NCBI GenBank assembly: GCA_004193555.1
Contig: RPGP01000029.1
Span: forward strand, 328,976-392,975
DNA: 64,000 nt
Origin: Desulfobacteraceae bacterium Eth-SRB1
Lineage (GTDB): Bacteria; Desulfobacterota; Desulfobacteria; Desulfobacterales; ETH-SRB1
Reading direction: 5' to 3'
Both the position numbers and the translations under genes were made by a program. Positions 51,326 to 60,196 of the stretch are shown one piece after another. Every line of letters begins with the position of its first letter. Position 1 is the first letter of the stretch. The notes beneath the pieces are model-generated. The model was not told the origin of the DNA, did not search any database, and was given only the letters and a program-made list of their open reading frames with translations.

Positions 51326-52729
51326 ATGGGAGGATTTTTTGGAGTGGTTTCTAAAGAGGATTGCGTTAATGACCTCTTTTATGGAACCGATTATCATTCA
51401 CATCTCGGGACAAAACGGGCCGGTCTTTCTGTAAACAATTCTAAAGGACATATAAGATTCATTCATAATATCGAAAACAATTATTTCAGAACAAAATTTG
51501 AAGATAATCTTCCTTACCTGAATGGACATAAAGGGATTGGAGTTATCAGTGATAATGATTCTCAGCCATTAATTATCGGCTCTCATTTAGGCACATTCAG
51601 CATAGCCACAGTCGGCAAGATAAACAACATCGAAGAGCTGGCAAAAAAAGCATACAGCAAAAAAATGCATTTTTCAGAAACAAGCGGCGGCACAACAAAT
51701 CCTACAGAATTGATTGGAATGCTTATTTGTGAAAAAGGGTCCTTTGAAGAAGGAATTATTAGTGTTCAGAATGCTATTAAAGGTTCCTGTTCCATGCTTC
51801 TACTTACCAAACACGGCATTTACGCCGCAAGAGATAAATTAGGCAGAACCCCGATAGTAATCGGCAAAAAAAAACGTGCCTATGCCGCATCCTCTGAAAC
51901 ATGCGCCCTGCCAAACCTGGGCTTTGAGATCGATAAATATCTTGGTCCCGGTGAAATTGTTTTTATCACCGCTGACGGACATGAGCAGAGAAAAAAACCA
52001 GGCGACAGGATGCAGATTTGTTCATTCCTGTGGGTATATTATGGCTATCCTGCCTCAGACTACGAAGAAATAAATGTTGAAACAGTGCGCTATAGATGCG
52101 GCAGAGCCCTTGCAAGAAATGACAATATTAATATTGATGTTGTTGCGGGCATTCCTGATTCAGGAATCGGACATGCCCTTGGTTATGCTAACGAAAAACA
52201 TATTCCATATATCAGACCTTTTGTAAAATATACACCTACATGGCCCAGGAGTTTTATGCCTCAGGAACAAAGCCTGAGAGATCTTGTTGCAAAAATGAAA
52301 CTAATTCCAGTCAAAGCATTGATAGAGGGCAAAAAAATACTTTTTTGTGACGACTCAATAGTAAGAGGCACGCAGCTACAGGAGAATGTTCAAATATTAT
52401 TCGACTACGGGGCATTGGAGGTTCATATGAGAACCGCATGCCCTGCCCTGCTGTATCCATGTGAATTTCTCAATTTTTCAACATCACGATCAACACTGGA
52501 TCTTGCCGGACGTAAAGCAATAGCAGAACTTGAAGGCGGCGCTGAAAAAAGGATAGATGAATACGCTATGGCAGGATCGGAAAAAAACGGAGCAATGGTA
52601 GATAAAATACGGCGCAGATTAAGGCTTACTTCTTTAACATATCAAAAACTGGAAGATGTTGTAGAAGCAATTGGTTTGCCAAAAGATAAATTGTGTACAC
52701 ATTGCTGGGATGGGTCCGGTTATTTTTAA
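51326..52729 (+). CDS. PurF-like amidophosphoribosyltransferase paralog lacking the glutaminase cysteine
   Basis: A 467-aa protein with the PurF layout: Ntn-type glutaminase domain (1-230) and phosphoribosyltransferase domain (240-467). The PRPP loop ILFCDDSIVRGTQL is intact, as are GIPDSGIGHALGYA and the C-terminal CTHCWDGSGYF. The protein begins MGGFFGV where PurF enzymes begin MCGI or have a propeptide before Cys, so the catalytic nucleophile is replaced by Gly. It may use free ammonia, act on another nucleophile or be regulatory. AAGGAG precedes the ATG. A true PurF is presumably elsewhere. Confidence 0.85.
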   Translation: MGGFFGVVSKEDCVNDLFYGTDYHSHLGTKRAGLSVNNSKGHIRFIHNIENNYFRTKFEDNLPYLNGHKGIGVISDNDSQPLIIGSHLGTFSIATVGKINNIEELAKKAYSKKMHFSETSGGTTNPTELIGMLICEKGSFEEGIISVQNAIKGSCSMLLLTKHGIYAARDKLGRTPIVIGKKKRAYAASSETCALPNLGFEIDKYLGPGEIVFITADGHEQRKKPGDRMQICSFLWVYYGYPASDYEEINVETVRYRCGRALARNDNINIDVVAGIPDSGIGHALGYANEKHIPYIRPFVKYTPTWPRSFMPQEQSLRDLVAKMKLIPVKALIEGKKILFCDDSIVRGTQLQENVQILFDYGALEVHMRTACPALLYPCEFLNFSTSRSTLDLAGRKAIAELEGGAEKRIDEYAMAGSEKNGAMVDKIRRRLRLTSLTYQKLEDVVEAIGLPKDKLCTHCWDGSGYF

Positions 52730-52833
52730 AACAACAATCCTCTCCATATGAAAATCCAAACAAGAAAAGTAAAACCGTACTGGATTGCAGTGACATTGGC
52801 CGGTTTGCTTTTTATAAAGATAAGAGGTTAATT

Positions 52834-53433
52834 ATGAATAGAATAAAATCGTTAATTAAAACCTCATTCCTTGGAGGCTTGATTGTAATTCTGCCGGTTG
52901 CTATTCTGGTTCTCGTTTTCAAGTGGATCTTTGGCATGGTTGCACGTATAATTCAACCCTTGACATATCTTATCCTGATAAAATCAAACCTTCGTGAGAT
53001 AATGGCGGATTTGCTGGCAGTGGCCATTATCATAACAGCCTGTTTTGTTGTCGGTGCCATTGTAAAGACACAAATCGGCAGATTCATTCACACCAGCCTT
53101 GAAAATTCAATTCTTAAGTTTGCTCCGGGTTATTCTCTTATCAAAGAGACCGTAATGCAATTTCTTGGGCGGAAAAAATCCCCCTTCTCTTCCGTAGCCC
53201 TGGTTCAGGTCTTTGGAAACGAGACTATGTTGACGGCATTTGTAACTGATGAGCATTCAGACGGCAGTTATACAGTATTTGTTCCCACAGGACCCAATCC
53301 AACCTCAGGCAACATCTATCATCTTGAAGGCAGATTTGTTCATCAGGTGGATGTGTCGGTGGAAGATGCGATGAGGTCGATCATTAGCTGCGGCGCTGGC
53401 TCCACAAGGCTTATCGATGCCCATAGAAAATAG
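52834..53433 (+). CDS. DUF502 family membrane protein
   Basis: A 199-aa protein with two N-terminal transmembrane segments (FLGGLIVILPVAILVLVFKW and LLAVAIIITACFVVGAIVKT) and a cytoplasmic beta domain (VFVPTGPNPTSGNIYHLE). This is the DUF502 pattern. The ATG at 52834 (MNRIKSLIK) has AAGAGG upstream; a longer opening inside the preceding gene's end is not used. Function is unknown; DUF502 proteins are inner-membrane and sometimes associate with envelope or light-response genes. Confidence 0.85.
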   Translation: MNRIKSLIKTSFLGGLIVILPVAILVLVFKWIFGMVARIIQPLTYLILIKSNLREIMADLLAVAIIITACFVVGAIVKTQIGRFIHTSLENSILKFAPGYSLIKETVMQFLGRKKSPFSSVALVQVFGNETMLTAFVTDEHSDGSYTVFVPTGPNPTSGNIYHLEGRFVHQVDVSVEDAMRSIISCGAGSTRLIDAHRK

Positions 53434-53603
53434 ATAAACACAGATTGTGCGTCTTCTCTTTAGCTGTCTTTTCTAATCGTTCTTGACAATCATATAAAAT
53501 TTATAATATTTTCTGTTTTGAGCAATTTTTTTTCTAATAAACCGATTATTGTCTATGAATTTTTTAACCGGTTTTTGTAAACTTCTATAAAAGGAGGAAA
53601 ATT

Positions 53604-53819
53604 ATGCCTGACAGTGTTTATAAGATTATTGAACTTGTAGGAACAAGTGATGTTTCATGGGAAGACGCAGCTAAAAATGCTGTGGAGGCTGCCGGCAAAA
53701 GCCTTAAAAACTTAAGAATCGCAGAAATTACTAAACTTGACATGAAGGTTGAAGACGGAAAAGTTGTCGCATACCGCGCCAGAGTGCATCTATCCTTTAA
53801 ATATGAACCACGCAAATAA
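53604..53819 (+). CDS. Dodecin
   Basis: A 71-aa flavin-storage protein forming hollow dodecamers. It has the family pattern YKIIELVGTSDVSWEDAAKN with the flavin-stacking Trp at about 20, and YRARVHLSFKYE at the end. AAAGGAGG lies eight bases upstream. TTGACA (53483) and TATAAT (53502) lie upstream but only 13 bp apart, so the promoter is uncertain. The stop is followed at once by a B-type palindrome. Confidence 0.93.
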   Translation: MPDSVYKIIELVGTSDVSWEDAAKNAVEAAGKSLKNLRIAEITKLDMKVEDGKVVAYRARVHLSFKYEPRK

Positions 53820-53971
53820 TGATCAACTCGTAAAAAGTCCAAAAACCACTTTTTACGAACAGTGTTAAGTGGCAGGTGTTAAGTGTTAAGAGCTTGATAT
53901 GACAGTTAAATGTTTTATCTTAACACCTAACACTTAACACCTGATGAATTCGACTTTTTACGAATTCATCA
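53820..53971. repeat. B-type composite palindrome downstream of dodecin
   Basis: CTCGTAAAAAGTCC/CTTTTTACGAAC hairpin, GTGTTAAGTGGCAGGTGTT, core GAGCTTGATATGACAG (53890-53905), CTTAACACCTAACACTTAA, closing GATGAATTCGACTTTTTACG. It is full length and in the opposite orientation to the copies at 29.1 and 51.2 kb. Confidence 0.9.
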
Positions 53972-54061
53972 ATAATGGGTTGTGCAAAATAACTTCCCGT
54001 CCTCATTCCGTTACCGCAAAATCCATCCGGCTTTCAAAAGTCTCAATACTGGAATAAGTAA

Positions 54062-54547
54062 ATGAACAAGTCCAATACCCAATTAAAAACAGATCATAAA
54101 TTTACCGATTATATTTACTGGAATCTTGTTGCGGCAGTGCCTGTTGTTACCGTTTGTGTTGCAATTGTAAAAGATTCTGTTGCCTGGCTGATCCTTTATT
54201 TAATTTTATGCATCTTAACTGTTATTCTTGCATATAAGTTTTACTGCTCACACTGCCCTCATTACATTAAAGGCGCAACCACTACAAAATGCATGTTTTT
54301 CTGGGGAATTCCAAAATTTTTTAAATCAAAACCAGGGCCTTTAAACCTGTATGAAAAGGCTGTGTGCGTTATTGCGCCAATAATAATACTATTGCCTCCC
54401 CTCTATTGGCTGAGATTGCAGCCAGGTTTGCTGATAATATATTTTCTTTCTCTAACAGTACTGGTCACGACAATAAGAAAAAATGAATGTTGCCGTTGCA
54501 TATATTTTCATTGCCCGGCAAATTGTGTGCCGGAAGATATAACCTAA
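54062..54547 (+). CDS. Cys-rich inner-membrane protein of unknown function
   Basis: A 161-aa protein with four predicted transmembrane segments (about 20-40, 42-60, 100-120, 123-140). Cysteine clusters face one side: CSHCPHYIK after the second helix, KCMFFWG, and a C-terminal ECCRCIYFHCPANCVPE. The clusters could bind Fe-S or zinc, as in membrane redox or heavy-metal proteins. The family is not recognised. It is placed between dodecin and the PGK-like gene with its own short upstream space. Confidence 0.65.
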   Translation: MNKSNTQLKTDHKFTDYIYWNLVAAVPVVTVCVAIVKDSVAWLILYLILCILTVILAYKFYCSHCPHYIKGATTTKCMFFWGIPKFFKSKPGPLNLYEKAVCVIAPIIILLPPLYWLRLQPGLLIIYFLSLTVLVTTIRKNECCRCIYFHCPANCVPEDIT

Positions 54548-54765
54548 AGTGATCGGTTCAAGGTTCAGGGTTCAATGGTTATAATTTATTGACATCTATC
54601 ACTTTATAGCACAACACCCAGATTAACCTCTTTCACCCATTGGGTGAAACATGCGTGTTATCCCTATTGAGGGGTATCATCTTTTTGATATCAGACAGTT
54701 ATGGCTTTTCAACCGTGAACCGTGAACGTTGAACCGCTTAACCCAAGTATTAAGGAAAAGAAACC
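54548..54765. repeat. Gap with C words and a TTTCACCC hairpin upstream of the PGK-like gene
   Basis: TTTCACCCATTGGGTGAAA (54639-54657) is a perfect hairpin. AACCGTGAACCGTGAACG (54712-54729) is a C-type arm whose partner GTTCAAGGTTCAGGGTTC lies near 54557. No gene is seen. Confidence 0.6.
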
Positions 54766-56091
54766 ATGACTAATATGGACATAGACCCCCGCCTGCCCCT
54801 TATTCAGAACGCTGACTTGAAAGATAAAATCGTTCTGGTTAGAGTAGATCATAATGTGGTCAAAAAAGGTATAATCAGGGATCCGTACCGGATAGACGCT
54901 ACCCTGGGAACTCTATACAACATCGTTGAAAGGGGTGGCAGGCCCATACTTATGACCCACGTGGGCCGAACACGGGACAAGAAAACAGGTAAAATCAAAG
55001 TTGAAGATCATACTTCGGTTCAGCCTGTTGTCGAATACCTTGAACGGAAACTGCACACAAAATTTTCCGTGCCTGAATTTCCGGTCGATCCAGATGCCGG
55101 CATTAAACAGATCGACACCTCCATCAACTGGCATATACGTGATCTGCGCTCCCATCGGACAGGAGGCATTTATCTTCCCAACACACGGTGGTTTGAAGGA
55201 GAAGAAGCCACAGGCGATATCAGAGAACGTTTTGCCTTGCAACTTGCCGGCCTTGCCGATGTCTTTGTCAACGACGCTTTTGGCTCATGGCAGCCCCATG
55301 CTTCCACCTGTGATATAACGAGGTATCTGCCCAGTTTTGCCGGTTTCCTCATGCAAAGGGAAATAGCTTACCTGAGAAGGGTTCTGGAACCAAAAAGACC
55401 TTTTGTAGCGGTTGTGGCCGGGGCGAAATACGACACCAAAATCGGGCCGCTAAACGAGATTTACAAGAAGGTTGATCACCTGCTGCTTGGCGGAATCATC
55501 TATAATACCTTTTTATGCGCCAAATACGATATTCGAGTGACAGGTGTGAGTGAATCGGACATTAATGCGGCCAAAGTACTTGTTAAGCAGGACCAGGAGG
55601 ACAAAAAGATCGTTGAACTGCCATTCCTGGTTGAGTCGGATACTATTGAGGGGCGTGTTAAAGGAAAATTCAGAACACTCAACATCATGGATTTTAAGCC
55701 CGGAAACAAATATGGATACTTCCTTGACGTTGCCCCTGAGTCTTTCGACGTTCCAGAGGTTACTGAGGTTATCGGTTCGGCAAAAACCATCCTTGTCAAT
55801 GCTGTCATGGGCTTTACACCGCACTTTTTCGAAGGTTCTGAAAAACTTGACCGTACAATTGATCAGAATACACAAGCTCAAAAGCTTTACGGCGGCGGAG
55901 ATACCCTCCAGGAATTTAAAAATCTCAGCCCTGGCCTGTATCTGGCAGCCATGGACAACGCCCAGTATTTCTTCTTCACCGGAGGCGGCACAGTGCTTAA
56001 GGCTATAGAAGAAGGCACCCCTTACGGCCTCGAACCGGTCAAAGCTCTTATGGAAAATGGGGGAAAACATCCGTCTGACATAAGTGCCTAA
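54766..56091 (+). CDS. pgk: Divergent phosphoglycerate kinase
   Basis: A 441-aa PGK-family protein (usual 390-400 aa). Family strings are recognisable but altered: VLVRVDHNVVKKG (canonical RVDFNVP), LMTHVGRTRDK (canonical SHLGRP), VNDAFGSWQPHAS (canonical NDAFGTAHR), AGAKYDTKIG (canonical GGAKVSDKI) and FTGGGTVLKAIEEG. The key Asp, Asn, Arg and Lys positions appear kept. It may be the only PGK or a paralog with changed specificity. The ATG at 54766 follows TAAGGAAA. The last codons (DISA-stop) come from an A-type repeat arm. Confidence 0.85.
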   Translation: MTNMDIDPRLPLIQNADLKDKIVLVRVDHNVVKKGIIRDPYRIDATLGTLYNIVERGGRPILMTHVGRTRDKKTGKIKVEDHTSVQPVVEYLERKLHTKFSVPEFPVDPDAGIKQIDTSINWHIRDLRSHRTGGIYLPNTRWFEGEEATGDIRERFALQLAGLADVFVNDAFGSWQPHASTCDITRYLPSFAGFLMQREIAYLRRVLEPKRPFVAVVAGAKYDTKIGPLNEIYKKVDHLLLGGIIYNTFLCAKYDIRVTGVSESDINAAKVLVKQDQEDKKIVELPFLVESDTIEGRVKGKFRTLNIMDFKPGNKYGYFLDVAPESFDVPEVTEVIGSAKTILVNAVMGFTPHFFEGSEKLDRTIDQNTQAQKLYGGGDTLQEFKNLSPGLYLAAMDNAQYFFFTGGGTVLKAIEEGTPYGLEPVKALMENGGKHPSDISA

Positions 56092-56360
56092 AGTGAGCTA
56101 AAGTGCCTAAAATGCCTAAAGTTCCCGCCTGCCTCGCCTGAGCAAGTCAACGAAAGGACGAAGAGTGAGCATGGCTCGCGATGGCGGGCAGGATGGTACG
56201 CCTTCGGCGTGCTATAGATTTTCAGGGCTTGGTTATAAGTTAAGATAGAAACAAAGTGAGCAAAGTTGTATGGTGAAAAAAAATTAAAATCAGCAGCGCC
56301 GAAGGCGCATTCCTTAACTTTAGGCACTTTAGGCACTGTCTTTTCTACTTTAGGCACTTT
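56081..56360. repeat. A-type composite palindrome between the PGK-like gene and atpG
   Basis: AAGTGCCTAAAGTGAGCTAA on the left and CTTTAGGCACTTTAGGCAC on the right. Between them lie GC-rich words (CCCGCCTGCCTCGCC with GGCGGGCAGG), GCCTTCGGCGTGC and GCGCCGAAGGCGCATTCC. It fills the convergent gap 56092-56376 and could terminate both transcripts. Confidence 0.85.
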
Positions 56361-56376
56361 TTACTCATCTATACTA

Positions 56377-57246
56377 TCATTTTAGCGCCTCAAAACCTGC
56401 AACAATGTCTAATAGTTCTTCTGTAATAGAGGTATGTCTTTCCTGGTGAAATTGAAAGTTCAGCTCGTCCAGACGCTCTTCAATATTCCTTTCAGCCGCC
56501 TGCATGGATGCAAGACGGCTGGCATTTTCGCTGCACATGGATTCGGCAAAAGCTCGAAAAACCGACACAAACAGATGCTGCCGGATCAATGACGAAAACA
56601 GCCGGTTCCAATCCATAGTAAAAAGCGGCAAAGAATGCGAGGGCCATGGCCTGCTTTTCAGCCCTTGAAACCATTTATAATCAACCGGCAGCAACTGGAG
56701 CCTGTGGGGTCTATAAGATGCGCCAGCCGTCCTGTTATAAAAGATAACGATCTGATCGACTTGCTGTTCAAAGCGCCACGCCTCCATCTTCAGCACAATA
56801 TCCTGCACCACCGGCGCAATAGCGGTTATTGAGCCTGGCAGAGAAAGGCAGTCTTCAACAGGCTGGCCGGCATCTTCAAGACAGGACATAGCTCGCAGCC
56901 CAACAGCTATAACTGTATGGTTTTCCTGTCTTACCTTGAATGTATTTATTTCTTCAGCCGCATAATGAGCTATCACTTCATTAAACTGACCAACCATGCC
57001 CTGGTCGGAGCCAAAAATAATGACGCCGAGTCTTTCTTTTAAAACAGGTTTGACTGTCGGAATTTCACCGGGTCTATGTTTTAGAACGGCCTGCAATCCG
57101 AACTCAATAGACCGATTGTATTCGTCAAGGGACTCAACCGCCTTTTCATACTGCTGAATGCTGACGGCCGCAAGAACCTTCATTGTTTTCACGACAGACA
57201 GCAAATCTTCAGCGCTCCTGGTTTTACGTTTCAGCAATTCAAGCAT
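56377..57246 (-). CDS. atpG: N-ATPase subunit gamma
   Basis: A 289-aa gamma (rotor shaft) subunit. The N-terminal coiled helix LLSVVKTMKVLAAVSIQQYE and C-terminal partner EERLDELNFQFHQERHTSIT are recognisable, as is GVIIFGSDQGMVGQFNE. It differs from canonical F-type gamma (RRIxSVKNTxKITxAM) in the way described for N-ATPases. It is the last gene of the atp operon, separated from atpA by a D-type palindrome. Confidence 0.92.
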   Translation of the reverse strand: MLELLKRKTRSAEDLLSVVKTMKVLAAVSIQQYEKAVESLDEYNRSIEFGLQAVLKHRPGEIPTVKPVLKERLGVIIFGSDQGMVGQFNEVIAHYAAEEINTFKVRQENHTVIAVGLRAMSCLEDAGQPVEDCLSLPGSITAIAPVVQDIVLKMEAWRFEQQVDQIVIFYNRTAGASYRPHRLQLLPVDYKWFQGLKSRPWPSHSLPLFTMDWNRLFSSLIRQHLFVSVFRAFAESMCSENASRLASMQAAERNIEERLDELNFQFHQERHTSITEELLDIVAGFEALK

Positions 57247-57288
57247 AACAGGTAATTATTCAGTCGCCGGCAGTCAGGCTAAAAGGCT

Positions 57289-57411
57289 ATGAACATCGAA
57301 CATCGAACGTCCAACATTGAATGTTGAATAAGGTATTCTGCCAATTTATAAACTGGCGGAGCGAAGCGATTTCATTATTCGATGTTCAACGTTCGATGTT
57401 CGATGTTCAAA
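57289..57411. repeat. D-type composite palindrome between atpA and atpG
   Basis: ATGAACATCGAACATCGAAC and CCAACATTGAATGTTGAATA on the left, GGCGGAGCGAAGCGATTTC in the core, and GATGTTCAACGTTCGATGTT on the right. It sits inside the atp operon. Confidence 0.88.
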
Positions 57412-57500
57412 AGAATTTTTACTCGGCCGTTCAATATTTTCTTATCATAAACATATTATATACCTTGGTGTCTTAGAGCCTTTGTGCCTGAACTATTATG

Positions 57501-59033
57501 TTACTCTTTACGCTCGTTTTCAACAGCTTTACTGGCAACAATCAAGATAGCCTCTTGATCCTCATCCTTTAATTGACCGCCGGCTTCGATTTGTTCGCAA
57601 AGATGGGATAGTTGAATTCTGACCTCTTTGCGTATAAGCCGCTCAACATGTAGAATCTGATCAAGGGGAAACTCATCAAAGACACCTCCGTTTATTGCCA
57701 CAAACACAGCTATCTGCTCTGCAACCGGTATAGGTTGATATTGAGGCTGTTTGAGAATTTCTCTGACCCGGCTCCCCCGCTCCAGTCTTTTTTTTGTTTC
57801 CTCATCCAGCCGGGCAACAAAACGGGAAAAGGTCTCAAGTTCTTCAAACTGCGAGTAAGAAAGGCGCAAATCAGCGGCAATCGCACGATATGCGGCCAAT
57901 TGTGTTTTGCCGCCCACCCTTGACACAGATTTTCCAACATCCACTGCCGGAAGCACACCCTTTTGAAAAAGCTCTGGTGAAAGATAGATCTGACCGTCGG
58001 TGATTGAGATAATGTTTGTCGGAATATATGCGGATATGTTTTGCGCCTCTGTTTCGACAATAGGCATAGCGCTCAATGAGCCGCCTCCAAGCTCCTCTCG
58101 AAGATGGGTTGAGCGTTCAAGAAGCCGTGAATGGATATAGAAAATGTCGCCGGGGAAAGCCTCCCTGCCGGGAGGTCTGCGCAACAGAAGCGAAAGCTCA
58201 CGATAAGCCCTGGCATGATGCGTCAGGTCGTCGTATATAATCAATACATCTCTTCCCTGTTCCATAAAAAACTCCGCCATTGACGTAGCCGCATAGGGAG
58301 CAATAAACTGCATCCCAGGGGTGCTTTCCCCTTCTGCTACCACGATGATGGAATAATTTATGGCATCATGCTTTCGGAGCTCATTAATAAGTTTTGCCAC
58401 TGATGAACTTCTCTGCCCAATTGCGCAATAAACGCACAGAACATCCTTTTTCTTTTGATTAATTATCGTATCAAGCGCAATAGCTGTCTTGCCTGTTTGC
58501 CGGTCGCCAAGAATGAGCTCTCGCTGCCCGCGCCCTATCGGAATTAAGGTATCAACGACCTTCAGGCCTGTCTGTAACGGCACGAAAACAGGAGCCCTGT
58601 CCATAATCTCGGGAGCCTCACGTTCAACAGGGCGCCGCTCCGACGTTTTCACAGGGCCAAGATCGTCCAGAGGGCGTCCCATAGGATCCACAAAGCGTCC
58701 TATCAGCGCATCACCAACCGGAACATTCAAAACCTGTCCTGTGCGCTGCACCTCGGAACCTGCTTCTATCTCCTTGCTTTCGCCAAAAAGAATAACTCCC
58801 ACCTCTGAAATATCGATATTAAAAACCATGCCGGGGATATTGCCGGGGAATCGGAGCAGCTCCTCAGATTTAACCCCGGACAAACCATCAACGCGGGCAA
58901 TTCCCTGGCCAACATACGTCACTATTCCAACTTCCCGGCCTTTCAGCTCATATGCGTGTTTGTCAAGAACTTGATCAAACAGCATGAATGTGTCATCAAG
59001 AAAGGATTTAGATGTAGTATTATTCTCAGTCAT
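57501..59033 (-). CDS. atpA: N-ATPase subunit alpha
   Basis: A 510-aa non-catalytic nucleotide-binding subunit. Walker A is [13 protein letters not shown] (about 170), preceded by [17 protein letters not shown]; the arginine-finger region and [16 protein letters not shown] are present. N-ATPase features include the short N-terminal extension. The ATG at 59033 is chosen over the adjacent GTG. It is separated from atpF by an F-type palindrome. Confidence 0.96.
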   Translation of the reverse strand: MTENNTTSKSFLDDTFMLFDQVLDKHAYELKGREVGIVTYVGQGIARVDGLSGVKSEELLRFPGNIPGMVFNIDISEVGVILFGESKEIEAGSEVQRTGQVLNVPVGDALIGRFVDPMGRPLDDLGPVKTSERRPVEREAPEIMDRAPVFVPLQTGLKVVDTLIPIGRGQRELILGDRQTGKTAIALDTIINQKKKDVLCVYCAIGQRSSSVAKLINELRKHDAINYSIIVVAEGESTPGMQFIAPYAATSMAEFFMEQGRDVLIIYDDLTHHARAYRELSLLLRRPPGREAFPGDIFYIHSRLLERSTHLREELGGGSLSAMPIVETEAQNISAYIPTNIISITDGQIYLSPELFQKGVLPAVDVGKSVSRVGGKTQLAAYRAIAADLRLSYSQFEELETFSRFVARLDEETKKRLERGSRVREILKQPQYQPIPVAEQIAVFVAINGGVFDEFPLDQILHVERLIRKEVRIQLSHLCEQIEAGGQLKDEDQEAILIVASKAVENERKE

Positions 59034-59049
59034 CACGTGTCTGTGTTCA

Positions 59050-59157
59050 GGTTGTTTAGGCTGTAGGCATTTAGGCTGTAGGCTGTTAGGCTGTTAGTTA
59101 TAAGCTGAAAAGGTATCTTGCCTAACAGCCTATAGCCTATCTACCTACAGCCTAACC
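59050..59157. repeat. F-type palindrome between atpF and atpA
   Basis: GGTTGTTTAGGCTGTAGGC and GGCTGTAGGCTGTTAGGCTG are mirrored by CCTAACAGCCTATAGCC and CTACAGCCTAACC. The atpF stop codon TAG lies in the right arm. Confidence 0.85.
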
Positions 59158-59913
59158 ACTTGCCTCAATTGTTGCGCGCATACTTTCCTCAAATGACTCC
59201 AGATAATCGGCTATATTCCAGGAAATTTTGCGGCCATGAAGTTTTACTTCAATGCCGCAGATAAGCTCCGGTAAAATCTCAAACCGCACGTCAACAGGAT
59301 CGGTTGTCAGATTTTGTAAAAGCTGCGCAATTTTTTTTGCCGATTCTCCTGGAATTTCAAAGGAGCTGTTTACTTTGATTCCTTCCGTAGAATGTTGAAC
59401 AGCCTGCGCAAGCGCTTCTCGCTCATTTTTATCTATGTTTTGGAGACGCTCGATAAATATGCTCGTAATGCGATTCTCAAGATCGGCATTCGACAGATCC
59501 TTTATTGCCCTGCCAACAATAGCGCAGGTATGCCTCGCCACACGCTTGCGAATGTCCTGGAGAAAGGTCTCTTTCTCTTTCCGGATAGCCCCGTACCATC
59601 TATCCATATCAGCATCAACCCGGCTGCGAGCCTCCTTTATGAGTTCTGCTTTAGCGGCTTCAACCTCCTTTTTGATCTGAAAAAGCATCTCTTCATGCCT
59701 GGCATCAAATTTCCTGTTTTTTTGAAGAAAAAGCTCGGCCTCCTGCCCTGCCTCCTCCTTTTTTTTGCGCGCTTCTTTTAGACGAAGAGCGATCTTCTCC
59801 TGTCGCTTGTCCATCGCCTTAATAATGGGACCGTAAAGAAAACGCTTCAGAAGATAAACAAGCACCAGAAAATTGATTATCTGAGCAATTACTGTAAACC
59901 AATCAATTAGCAC
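59152..59913 (-). CDS. atpF: N-ATPase subunit b with delta-like C-terminus
   Basis: A 253-aa stator subunit, far longer than the usual ~160 aa b subunit. Residues 1-30 are a membrane anchor (IAQIINFLVLVYLLKRF), then a long charged coiled coil (about 30-150). The C-terminal ~90 residues (LPELICGIEVKLHGRKISWN, IADYLESFEES) resemble the delta subunit's end, which normally reads GGxxxxIGDxxIDxSIRxRL. N-ATPase operons lack atpH, and this b/delta fusion fills the gap. The start is GTG with GGAGG seven bases upstream. Confidence 0.9.
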   Translation of the reverse strand: MLIDWFTVIAQIINFLVLVYLLKRFLYGPIIKAMDKRQEKIALRLKEARKKKEEAGQEAELFLQKNRKFDARHEEMLFQIKKEVEAAKAELIKEARSRVDADMDRWYGAIRKEKETFLQDIRKRVARHTCAIVGRAIKDLSNADLENRITSIFIERLQNIDKNEREALAQAVQHSTEGIKVNSSFEIPGESAKKIAQLLQNLTTDPVDVRFEILPELICGIEVKLHGRKISWNIADYLESFEESMRATIEASG

Positions 59914-59916
59914 AGA

Positions 59917-60195
59917 TTATCCTCCGGCTTTAGATATAAAATAATTCCAGAACGGGTTTGCAAAAATCAGAATCATGGATACCACAAAACAGTAAATAGC
60001 CGTTGATTCCACCATTGCCATACCCACAAAAAGGGTGCGTGTGATTGTATTGGCCTCATCAGGCTGTTGCGCAATAGAACTCAAAGCCTGGGCCAATGCC
60101 CGCCCCTCTCCAACCGCAGGACCAATCGAACCGATGCCTATGGTCAGTCCCGACGCAAGAATGGATATAGCTCCAATAATACCGACGTTATCCAT
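59917..60195 (-). CDS. atpE: N-ATPase subunit c with Na+-binding motif
   Basis: A 92-aa two-helix rotor subunit. Helix 1 contains GPAVGEG and helix 2 contains MVESTAIY. The E-S-T-x-x-Y of helix 2 matches known Na+-binding c rings, and the GEG glutamate takes the place of the Gln of Ilyobacter (GQG), giving two carboxylates as in Fusobacterium and N-ATPases. The ATG at 60195 has AAAGGAGAGG upstream; earlier residues are not used. The ring couples ATP hydrolysis or synthesis to ion flow, probably Na+. Confidence 0.95.
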   Translation of the reverse strand: MDNVGIIGAISILASGLTIGIGSIGPAVGEGRALAQALSSIAQQPDEANTITRTLFVGMAMVESTAIYCFVVSMILIFANPFWNYFISKAGG

Positions 60196-60196
60196 A

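Noticed and set aside
53483-53507. Strong sigma-70 promoter for dodecin
   Set aside because: TTGACA and TATAAT are both good, but only 13 bp apart, too short for a normal promoter.
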